Below are positions 19,323-25,624 of a stretch of 25,624 nt of DNA, one piece after another. Within the stretch, counting starts at the first letter, position 1. Every line of letters begins with the position of its first letter. Source of the DNA: a virus. The notes beneath the pieces were generated by a model that was not told the origin of the DNA, searched no databases, and saw only the letters and a list, made by a program, of their open reading frames with translations. Where the stretch lies: the IMG/VR virus record IMGVR_UViG_3300042922_000465, positions 1-25,624 of that record. One strand, written 5' to 3'. The position numbers and the translations under genes are program-made.

Positions 19323-19868
19323 CTAAGGTCGATTTTCAGGCCAGTATTTCTCGAGCATCCAGAAAGGTTTTGCGTCATTGAGAGTTTTTAGGGTGTCGAT
19401 GAGCGCGTAATACTCAGGTTCTTTCAGCGTTGTCCAAGTAGCGCCTCTCCACATCTTTTTGATTGCGGCATCCTTGACGTCTTTTCTTCTTGCAAGCTCT
19501 TTGAGCAAAAAACTATCAATGGGAGGGTGCGCCACATCGGCAAGCGCAGACATATGCCCGGGGCCATTCACAATCATTGACTTGATATAGATAGCGATCA
19601 GCTTGGCAATTCGACCGTAATCGATGTTTACCTTCTGATCTGTAAGGCTTTTCTCAGCAGACTTGCACCATTTCATGTGGAGCTTTTTAAAACTTTCCTC
19701 GGTGACTGCTGCGTGTTTTGTCTCTGCCTTCAGGAAGTCCTTTACCCCACTGTCAACAAGCGCTTTCGAAAGTGCCGATGAGGTAGCGCCTTTCGCTCCT
19801 CGGCTAGCCGCGCGTGAAGCTGCCCACGCAGAAAATCGGTGGCGGTGCTCAAAGTGGTCGTAAGACAT
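19323..19868 (-). CDS. hypothetical minus-strand protein before terminase (moron)
   Basis: 181 residues from ATG 19868. The protein is basic and helical: an N-terminal HFEHRHRFSAWAASRAASRG (about 5-24), a middle rich in Lys (about 45-80), and an aromatic C-terminus with WRGATWTTL and FWMLEKYW. No membrane segment or known catalytic motif. It is less GC-rich than terminase and metallopeptidase, faces them, and has only 31 bases to the divergent terminase small-subunit gene. An accessory gene, perhaps for defence or exclusion, is plausible, but no function is shown. Confidence 0.75.
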   Translation of the reverse strand: MSYDHFEHRHRFSAWAASRAASRGAKGATSSALSKALVDSGVKDFLKAETKHAAVTEESFKKLHMKWCKSAEKSLTDQKVNIDYGRIAKLIAIYIKSMIVNGPGHMSALADVAHPPIDSFLLKELARRKDVKDAAIKKMWRGATWTTLKEPEYYALIDTLKTLNDAKPFWMLEKYWPENRP

Positions 19869-19899
19869 TCCTATACCCTAGCTATACGGATTCACATTT

Positions 19900-20376
19900 A
19901 TGGCAACGCTGACAGATGGCGTCAAACGCTACATAGTTCAAGCGTTGGCTTGTTTTGACACCCCGACACAGGTGGCCGAGGCGGTTAAAGAAGAATTTGG
20001 CCTTCAGGTACATCGCTCCCAAGTCGCCCAATATGACCCTACCAAAATCGCAGGAAGCAATCTTGCGACCAAGTGGCGTGTACTTTTTCAAGATACTCGA
20101 ACCCGATTCCGAGAGGAAACCGCCGAGATCCCGATCGCCAACCGAGCGTATCGACTTCGCACGCTGGGACGCATGGCTGAGAAGGCCGAGCACATGAAGA
20201 ACATGGCGCTGACTGCCCAGTTGCTGGAGCAGGCAGCCAAAGAAGTGGGCGACGTTTACGTGAATCGTCGCCTCGAACCTGAAAAACCTCTGGGCTCCCA
20301 AGCGGACCAGCAGCACGCCGTTGCTGAGTACACCCTGGAGCCTGATGAGAATGTCCCCGCTACCCCGTACCTATGA
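19900..20376 (+). CDS. DUF2280 family terminase small subunit
   Basis: 158 residues. The N-terminal 60 residues fit DUF2280 (DGVKRYIVQALACFDTPTQV, then AEAVKEEFGLQVHRSQVAQYDP), with a helix-turn-helix-like segment at about 23-42. The rest is helical (MAEKAEHMKNMALTAQLLEQA) with an acidic tail. Small terminase subunits bind packaging sites on phage DNA and pass it to the large subunit, whose gene begins within its 3' end. No strong ribosome site lies before ATG 19900. Confidence 0.85.
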   Translation: MATLTDGVKRYIVQALACFDTPTQVAEAVKEEFGLQVHRSQVAQYDPTKIAGSNLATKWRVLFQDTRTRFREETAEIPIANRAYRLRTLGRMAEKAEHMKNMALTAQLLEQAAKEVGDVYVNRRLEPEKPLGSQADQQHAVAEYTLEPDENVPATPYL

Positions 20377-21670
20377 CCCGCCGGTAAAGCTGACGCCGAA
20401 GCAGGCGAACATTTACTGCTGGGGCTTCCAGCCTCAGGCGCGCTTCCGCGATGCGGTGTGTGGTCGCCGGTTCGGCAAGACGTTCTTAGGCAAAGCTGAG
20501 ATGCGCCGAGCTGCTCGGCTGGCAGCTGAGTGGGGCGTGAGCGTCGAGGACGAGATCTGGTACGGCGCGCCGACCTTCAAGCAGGCCAAGCGCGTGTTCT
20601 GGCGTCGGCTGAAGCAGGCAATCCCTGAAGCGTGGCGTGCACACCGTCCGAACGAAACGGAATGCTCGATCACGCTCAAGTCTGGCCACGTCATGCGCGT
20701 GGTAGGGCTCGACAACTACGACAACTTGCGCGGCTCCGGTCTGTTCTTCGTCCTGGTGGATGAATGGGCTGACTGTCCATGGGAGGCTTGGGAAGAGGTT
20801 TTGCGGCCGATGCTTTCGACCTGCCAATACTCGATACCGGGCATCGGCATGCGGAAGGGTGGTCACGCGCTACGCATCGGCACGCCCAAGGGATTCAATC
20901 ACTGCTACGACACGTTTCAAGACGGCCGGCCGGGGCATGAGCCTGATCACAAGAGCTGGCTCTACACCTCGCTCGATGGCGGCAACGTTCCGGCTGAAGA
21001 GCTGGATGCGGCGCGCCGCAAGATGGACCCTCGCACCTTTCGGCAGGAATACGAGGCCAGCTTTGAGAATTACGCAGGTGTTGTCTACTACACGTTCAAT
21101 CGTGAGGCGAACCGCACCAGCGAAACCATCAAGCGCGGCGAGGCCTTGCACATCGGCATGGACTTCAACGTCATGAAGATGGCGGCAGTCGTGCACGTCA
21201 TTCGCGATGACCTGCCACTGGCGCTCAGCGAGTTTTCAGATGTGCGGGACACGCCTGAGATGATCGAGAAGATCAAGCTCCGCTTTCCTGACCACAGCAT
21301 TGCGATCTACCCGGACGCCAGCGGCCAGAACACAAGCAGCAAGAGCGCAAGCGAATCTGATCTGTCACTGCTGAAAAAGGCGGGATTTACCGTAGTGGTG
21401 GATTCGACCAACCCCGCTGTGAAGGATCGGGTCAACGCCATGTGCGCGATGTTCGCCAATACCTACGGCGAGCATCGATATCTGGTCAACGTCGACCAGT
21501 GTCCGAAATACACGCAGTGCCTGGAGCGCCAGATTTACACGGACAAGGGCGAGCCCGATAAGAAGGCCGGCTACGACCACCTGGTGGATGCCCCTGGCTA
21601 CTTCATTGCCAAGCGGTACCCGATCAAAACACGCACAGGCGGAACACGCCGAATTGGAGGCTTGGCCTGA
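20351..21670 (+). CDS. terminase large subunit
   Basis: 439 residues from ATG 20351, ten bases after GGAG; ATG 20345 is an alternative. The ATPase part has Walker A GRRFGKT at about 38-44 and Walker B LFFVLVDEWAD at about 131-141. The C-terminal nuclease part has acidic residues in GMDFN (about 269-273), IYPDASG (about 319-325) and YDHLVDAPGY near the end, as in RNase-H-like terminase nucleases. It drives DNA into the prohead and cuts it. It overlaps the small-subunit gene by 26 bases and the portal gene by one base. Confidence 0.95.
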   Translation: MSPLPRTYDPPVKLTPKQANIYCWGFQPQARFRDAVCGRRFGKTFLGKAEMRRAARLAAEWGVSVEDEIWYGAPTFKQAKRVFWRRLKQAIPEAWRAHRPNETECSITLKSGHVMRVVGLDNYDNLRGSGLFFVLVDEWADCPWEAWEEVLRPMLSTCQYSIPGIGMRKGGHALRIGTPKGFNHCYDTFQDGRPGHEPDHKSWLYTSLDGGNVPAEELDAARRKMDPRTFRQEYEASFENYAGVVYYTFNREANRTSETIKRGEALHIGMDFNVMKMAAVVHVIRDDLPLALSEFSDVRDTPEMIEKIKLRFPDHSIAIYPDASGQNTSSKSASESDLSLLKKAGFTVVVDSTNPAVKDRVNAMCAMFANTYGEHRYLVNVDQCPKYTQCLERQIYTDKGEPDKKAGYDHLVDAPGYFIAKRYPIKTRTGGTRRIGGLA

Positions 21671-24159
21671 TGCCAGTGCAATCGACAAACCCTGACTACG
21701 ACGCGCACATCGCCGAGTGGGAAATGATGGACGATGCGCTCGAGGGTGAGTGCGCCGTCAAGCGTAAGGAGCGCAACCTGCCCAAGCCGAGCGGCATGGT
21801 CGAAGCTGAGAAGCTCGACACCGCCGGGAACAAGTACCTCTACGAGAATTACACGAACCGGGCTCAGTACGAACACTGGGTGCGCGATTCGCTTCGTTCG
21901 ATGATGGGGCTGGTTTCCCGGCTGATTCCGGAGATTGAGCTGCCCACCGGCCTGAAGGGGATAGAGGACAATGCCACGTCTGACGGCTTCGGCCTGAAGC
22001 AACTGTTCTTCCGCATGGTGCGCCAGGCTATTTCACACGGCCGCGTCCCGCTGGTGGTGAACATCGACGATAGCGGCGAGCCGTATTTTTCGACGTACGC
22101 CACGCGCAACGCGATCAACTGGGACACGGCTGATCAAGGCGGTCGCCAAGACCTGGTCCTTTCGGTGTTCCGGGAGTTCCGCAAGAAGGGCGGTGATCGC
22201 TACAGCCATGACTGCGACACGGTGTTCCGTGAGTTCTTCATGCAAGGCGAGACCTGTTACACCGCTGTACGGAACGAAGGTGGCGAGATCGTCGAGGAGG
22301 AGAAGCCACTGGGCTCCACTGGCACCGACAACCGACTGGTCAAAGGCCTTTCCTACTTGCCGGTGATCTATTGCGGCTCGACCGACAACTCGCCGGAAGT
22401 GGACGAGGTGCCGTTGCTCACAATGGCGCGCGCCGCGCTGAAGTCCTATCAACTGAGCGCTGACTACTTCACTGCGCTACACCAGACCAGCCATCCGCAA
22501 CCATGGGTGTCTGGTCTTGATGATTCTGTAGAGCTGAGCGTGACCGGACCATCTGCAGCATGGGACCTCGGTCCATCCGGTCAATGTGGCTATCTAGAGT
22601 TCCAGGGTGCCGGGATTGAAGCCGTCCGCAAGGCAATGGATGACCAGAAGAACGCCGCGCTTGAAGCCGGCGCCAAGGTTATGGACATCGGCGGCACAGA
22701 ATCGGGCGAGGCGCGCAAAACACGTCAGAACGACCAGCACGCCACCTTGCACAGCATTGTCGTCACGGTGGCCGAGGCAGTGGAGCAGGGGTTGCGGTAC
22801 GCGGCTGAGTGGAAGGGTTACGACCCCAAGCAAGTCAAGTTCAAGGTGAGCCCTGAGTTTGTGACACCAGTGGTCGATGCCCAGGTGCTTGCTGAGCTGC
22901 TCAAGGGCGTGATGGCTGGCACGATCAGCGCCGACACATACTGGCAGTACCTCACCACCGGCAAGTTGCCGGATCGCCCATACGAAGACGAAGCCGACCT
23001 GATCAGCGATGAGCGCGAGTCGGCTGGCATCAACCTGGATAAAGACGATGCTATCGACAAACCTGGCGCAGGCGGACAGCCAACTGCTGAGCAGACGACG
23101 CGCCACTCGGTGATGCTGGAGCGGCTTAAGGCCGGCGAGGTCAAGAAGTTCGAGAAGTACCTTCGCCAGATCGACACGCTTGTGCGGGTGCAGTTGACCC
23201 GCAAGGAGCTGACCACCTACAGCCGGGACCGCCTTGAGCAGTTCCTGGCTCGTGTGGACGGTAAGCTGCTGGAGATCTACAAGGCCTACGGCGACCTGGT
23301 GCAGGCCGATCTGGTCGATATCGCGCTGTACGAGTCGACCTTTGAGGCCAACAGCCTGAGCAATGCGCTGTCCATCGATGCAGTGGTGCCGAGCAATACA
23401 GTGATCCGCGCGGCGGTGTTTTCCTATCCGCTGCAGGTGAAAGGCATCGACGGCGGCAAGCTGCTGAAGAGTTTCGTCAATGGCTGGACGCGCACGGAGA
23501 CGATGCGCGTGACGAACACCATCAGGCTCGGCTTCGGCCAGGGCCAGACGAACGCCCAGATCATTCAGGCGATTCGCGGTACTGCGGCGCAAAACTTCAC
23601 GGACGGCATTCTTGCGGTGAGCAATCGCAACGCCGCCTCTGTGGTGCAGACTGCGATCCAGCATGTGGCCACCACGGCGCGGATGGAAACGCTGAAAGCC
23701 AACAGCGACGTGGTGCTGGGCTATCGCTGGGTGTCGACACTCGACCGCAAGACCTCGCAGCAGTGCAAGGGGCTGGATGGCATGCGTTTCGACTTGGGCA
23801 AAGGGCCGCTGCCGCCGGCGCACATTAACTGCCGGTCAACCACGGTGCCGACAACCCGCCTTTCCGAGATGTTCGCCAAGGACGCGACGCGCGCTGCGGT
23901 AGGCGAAAACGGCGGAGCACAGGTCGATGCCAGCCTGAACTATTACGAATGGCTGGCTACTCAGCCGGCGAGCTTTCAGGACCATGCGCTTGGCCCTGTG
24001 CGAGCCAAGTTGTTTCGCGATGGCGGTCTGACTTCGGAGAAGTTTGCCAAGCTGCAGCTCGACAAGTCGTTCAAGCCGCTGACGCTGGCGCAACTGAAGG
24101 CCGCTGAGCCTGACATGTTCATCCGCGCAGGCGTTACACTCGGCGCTCCACCGGGTTGA
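21670..24159 (+). CDS. portal protein (DUF4055-like) fused to Mu F-like head morphogenesis domain
   Basis: 829 residues. Residues about 1-480 look like a DUF4055-type portal: EWEMMDDALEGE near the start, YENYTNRAQYEHW, and later ARKTRQNDQHATLHSI. Residues about 490-829 include a Mu F/SPP1 gp7-like minor head domain, with GYRWVSTLDRKTSQQCKGLDG (one residue over, shown in parts elsewhere) and PLPPAHINCRSTTVP around 700-735. The portal forms the DNA entry ring; the second part helps assembly of the prohead. These are usually separate adjacent genes. I see no stop or frameshift between them, so this appears to be one polypeptide. Confidence 0.88.
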   Translation: MPVQSTNPDYDAHIAEWEMMDDALEGECAVKRKERNLPKPSGMVEAEKLDTAGNKYLYENYTNRAQYEHWVRDSLRSMMGLVSRLIPEIELPTGLKGIEDNATSDGFGLKQLFFRMVRQAISHGRVPLVVNIDDSGEPYFSTYATRNAINWDTADQGGRQDLVLSVFREFRKKGGDRYSHDCDTVFREFFMQGETCYTAVRNEGGEIVEEEKPLGSTGTDNRLVKGLSYLPVIYCGSTDNSPEVDEVPLLTMARAALKSYQLSADYFTALHQTSHPQPWVSGLDDSVELSVTGPSAAWDLGPSGQCGYLEFQGAGIEAVRKAMDDQKNAALEAGAKVMDIGGTESGEARKTRQNDQHATLHSIVVTVAEAVEQGLRYAAEWKGYDPKQVKFKVSPEFVTPVVDAQVLAELLKGVMAGTISADTYWQYLTTGKLPDRPYEDEADLISDERESAGINLDKDDAIDKPGAGGQPTAEQTTRHSVMLERLKAGEVKKFEKYLRQIDTLVRVQLTRKELTTYSRDRLEQFLARVDGKLLEIYKAYGDLVQADLVDIALYESTFEANSLSNALSIDAVVPSNTVIRAAVFSYPLQVKGIDGGKLLKSFVNGWTRTETMRVTNTIRLGFGQGQTNAQIIQAIRGTAAQNFTDGILAVSNRNAASVVQTAIQHVATTARMETLKANSDVVLGYRWVSTLDRKTSQQCKGLDGMRFDLGKGPLPPAHINCRSTTVPTTRLSEMFAKDATRAAVGENGGAQVDASLNYYEWLATQPASFQDHALGPVRAKLFRDGGLTSEKFAKLQLDKSFKPLTLAQLKAAEPDMFIRAGVTLGAPPG

Positions 24160-24167
24160 GAAAGCCG

Positions 24168-24665
24168 ATGCAGATCATTGTTGAAGACGGAAAGGGCAGG
24201 CCGGACGCCAACAGCTTCGTGCCGCTGGAGAAGTTGACCTTCTACCGCGACTACTATGGGTTCCGGATACCTGAAGCAGAGGCCGAGCAGGTCGAACTGC
24301 TGCTGCGCGCTGCGACCGACATCAACGGTCGACAGTGGAAGGGACACAAGGCCAATCCTGATCAGGCAATGGCCTGGCCTCGGCGTGACTGCAAGATCGA
24401 ATACCAGACGCTGTCCGAAACGTTCGTACCCTTTGAGATCGAGTGGGGACAGGTGCGGCTGGCAGTAGAGTTGTACGCAGCCGAGCAAGGTTTTCAGATC
24501 GAAGAGCCAACGCACTGCACTGAGTCGAATGGCCGACGCACGCGGCTCAACCGAGATACGCCCGGGTTGCGCATGCGACCACCGCCATACGCGCCGAGCA
24601 GGACGCAATTCGCAGATTACCTAGTGATGCGCGGGCTCAGTATCGTACGAACCCAGGCTCAGTGA
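24168..24665 (+). CDS. DnaT-like / head-tail connector-type protein
   Basis: 165 residues from ATG 24168. The N-terminal IIVEDGKGRPDANSFVPLEK pattern, then AATDINGRQWKG and AMAWPRRD, is the one annotated in phages as a DnaT-like ssDNA-binding or head-completion protein. In typical genomes it lies in the head module and is probably a connector component rather than a replication protein. The last 50 residues are basic. Its 3' end overlaps the convergent moron by 29 bases. The usual order places the head gene closer to the coat protein than seen here. Confidence 0.7.
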   Translation: MQIIVEDGKGRPDANSFVPLEKLTFYRDYYGFRIPEAEAEQVELLLRAATDINGRQWKGHKANPDQAMAWPRRDCKIEYQTLSETFVPFEIEWGQVRLAVELYAAEQGFQIEEPTHCTESNGRRTRLNRDTPGLRMRPPPYAPSRTQFADYLVMRGLSIVRTQAQ

Positions 24666-25125
24666 TGGCCTTGATGATTTCGTCAGAAAATATCCTGCCG
24701 TGGTAGTAGCGATGATTCTTGTTGAGTTCCTCAAGCTCCCGAAAGTGCCTTTTTGTTGCGTTAATGTTGATGATGAATTGTTGTTGGATCACTAGAAATT
24801 TATCGTGCGGCTCTGCCCGCGTATTGATGATTTGGCTGTCCACTGACACACATATTTCCTCGGCACATGGACTCTTATCAGAGTTGATTTCTTCCAAACG
24901 AGCAAAATGCGCTTTGGTAGCGGCTGGGCTCATGATGTATTCACCACCCTCAACGAATCCAATGTGCTGAAATTCCCCTGCGTTTGTTGCTTGAATCATG
25001 GTGATGTGACCTTCTTGGTGGCGGCGACCAATGATCAAGCCTCCGTCTCGGGCATCGACAATCCAGCCATTCAGGAAGCACTGAATAAACTGCTCCTGAT
25101 TTAGCGAAAACATCTCTTCGTCCAT
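24637..25125 (-). CDS. hypothetical minus-strand protein in the head operon (moron)
   Basis: 162 residues from ATG 25125, with GAGG five bases upstream. It contains an internal duplication-like pattern: YIMSPAATKAHFARLEEIN (about 63-81) and FIININATKRHFRELEELN (about 117-135) align well. N-terminal residues (FSLNQEQFIQCFLNGWIVDARDGGLIIGRRH, read in parts) look like a small globular domain. No known family. It is AT-richer than flanking head genes and opposes them, so it is probably independently expressed cargo. Confidence 0.75.
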   Translation of the reverse strand: MDEEMFSLNQEQFIQCFLNGWIVDARDGGLIIGRRHQEGHITMIQATNAGEFQHIGFVEGGEYIMSPAATKAHFARLEEINSDKSPCAEEICVSVDSQIINTRAEPHDKFLVIQQQFIININATKRHFRELEELNKNHRYYHGRIFSDEIIKAITEPGFVRY

Positions 25126-25190
25126 AAACGCCTCAACTACGTACTGAGCTTTGAATGGTTCAACGTAAGTGACGTTAGCAAAATTTCAAG

Positions 25191-25214
25191 CCTCGGCCAT
25201 GCCGGGGTTTTTTT
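25191..25214 (+). terminator. intrinsic terminator inside the head operon
   Basis: CCTCGGC, loop CAT, GCCGGGG, then T7. As at 15841, the T run is followed immediately by ATGCC. It would stop late transcription before the scaffold-like gene unless antitermination acts. Confidence 0.85.
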
Positions 25215-25256
25215 ATGCCTGCGAAGCGGGCCGACCAAACCCAAGGGGTGCACCAA

Positions 25257-25624
25257 GTGGCAGACGAAAACCAGATTGATCTTGAAGACCCGGCAGTTCA
25301 GACCGCCATTGCTGCAGCTGTTGAGGCTGCGACCTTGGGCCTCAAGAACAAAAACACCGAGCTGCTTGGCTCACTAAGAACTACTAAAACTGAGCTGGAC
25401 GGATTCAAATCCCAGTTCGAAGGTTTGGATATCGCCGCCGTGAAAGGGCTGCTGACCAAGGTTGGCCAGGACGAAGAAACCAAGCTGATTGCCGAAGGCA
25501 AGCTGGACGAGGTCATCACCCGACGTACCGAGCGCCTGCGCACCGACTACGACACCAAACTGGCAGCAGAGAAAGCGCGTGCCGACAAGGCTGAGCAATT
25601 CGCTGCCAAGTACAGCGACAAGGT
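25257..25624 (+). CDS. phage scaffold-like protein, cut by window end
   Basis: 122 codons visible. I chose GTG 25257 because AAGGGG (25243-25248) lies eight bases upstream; an in-frame ATG at 25215 follows a terminator directly. After an acidic N-terminus (DENQIDLEDPAVQTAI) the protein is highly charged and helical, with LKNKNTELLGSLRTTKTELDG, VKGLLTKVGQDEETKLIAEG and RRTERLRTDYD-type repeats (each given in part). This resembles capsid scaffolding proteins that precede the major coat gene. The C-terminus lies outside the window. Confidence 0.75.
   Translation, partial: MADENQIDLEDPAVQTAIAAAVEAATLGLKNKNTELLGSLRTTKTELDGFKSQFEGLDIAAVKGLLTKVGQDEETKLIAEGKLDEVITRRTERLRTDYDTKLAAEKARADKAEQFAAKYSDK

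Noticed and set aside
23733-23742. GTGTCGACAC palindrome in the portal gene
   Set aside because: Shorter core (no CGCG) and no second palindrome at the fixed distance.
22594-23823. 409-codon minus-strand ORF
   Set aside because: It lies wholly opposite the portal/head protein, whose motifs are clear.
1-25624. CRISPR array, insertion sequence, rRNA or integrase/attachment site
   Set aside because: No regularly spaced repeats, transposase-like frames, rRNA-like sequence or recombinase motifs were seen.

Overview
The window is most of a temperate, lambda-like phage or prophage, almost certainly from Pseudomonas (fluorescens/putida-type relatives are the best guess). The sequence is GC-rich. 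It has a CI/Cro immunity switch with left and right operators, a DUF1654 gene under a LexA box, NinB/NinG recombination genes, a DUF1376 plus DnaC-like replication pair, a lambda-type holin with nested Rz/Rz1 spanins, a DUF2280 terminase small subunit, a large terminase and a DUF4055-type portal protein. No integrase, attachment site, endolysin or tail gene is visible, so the element continues past both ends.

Layout. 1-7930, mostly minus strand, is the early-left operon: a C5 cytosine methyltransferase (cut by the window start), several small unknown proteins, a Gp157-family protein, a Rad52-like annealing protein, and a chain of tiny overlapping ORFs leading back to PL. Two plus-strand islands interrupt it: a lone gene at 1224-1670 and an AT-rich two-gene cassette at 2129-2879 with its own terminator. 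7930-9970 is the immunity region: three left operators, a LexA-boxed DUF1654 gene, a lipoprotein, the CI repressor, three right operators and Cro. 10025-15136 is the early-right operon: small regulators, a Rha/KilAC antirepressor, replication genes with a possible origin inside the DUF1376 gene, Nin genes, and a protein in the position of the late antiterminator. A late promoter (15144) is followed within about 75 bases by an intrinsic terminator, as at lambda pR'/tR'. The late region then carries a Com-like zinc protein, a lectin-like (L-type) bacteriocin, holin, Rz/Rz1, a metallopeptidase, terminase, a portal fused to a Mu F-like head protein, a connector-like protein and the start of a scaffold-like protein. 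Three unrelated minus-strand genes (18234, 19323, 24637) interrupt this late operon and look like morons.

How the parts work together. CI and Cro share the recognition-helix string YEAVRQW, and six copies of CAAG-N4-CTTG lie at the two promoter regions, so both proteins probably read the same operators. Several intrinsic terminators lie within the late operon, which implies processive antitermination. The bacteriocin lies directly upstream of the lysis genes, so induction would release it with the phage.

The most unusual signal is a paired-palindrome element found three times (1734-1776, 10578-10619, 18159-18199). Each copy has two GTGTCGCGACAC-type palindromes whose centres are exactly 32 bp apart. 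They lie in unrelated contexts: inside a small ORF, inside the antirepressor gene, and after Rz1. I cannot assign this element to a known system.
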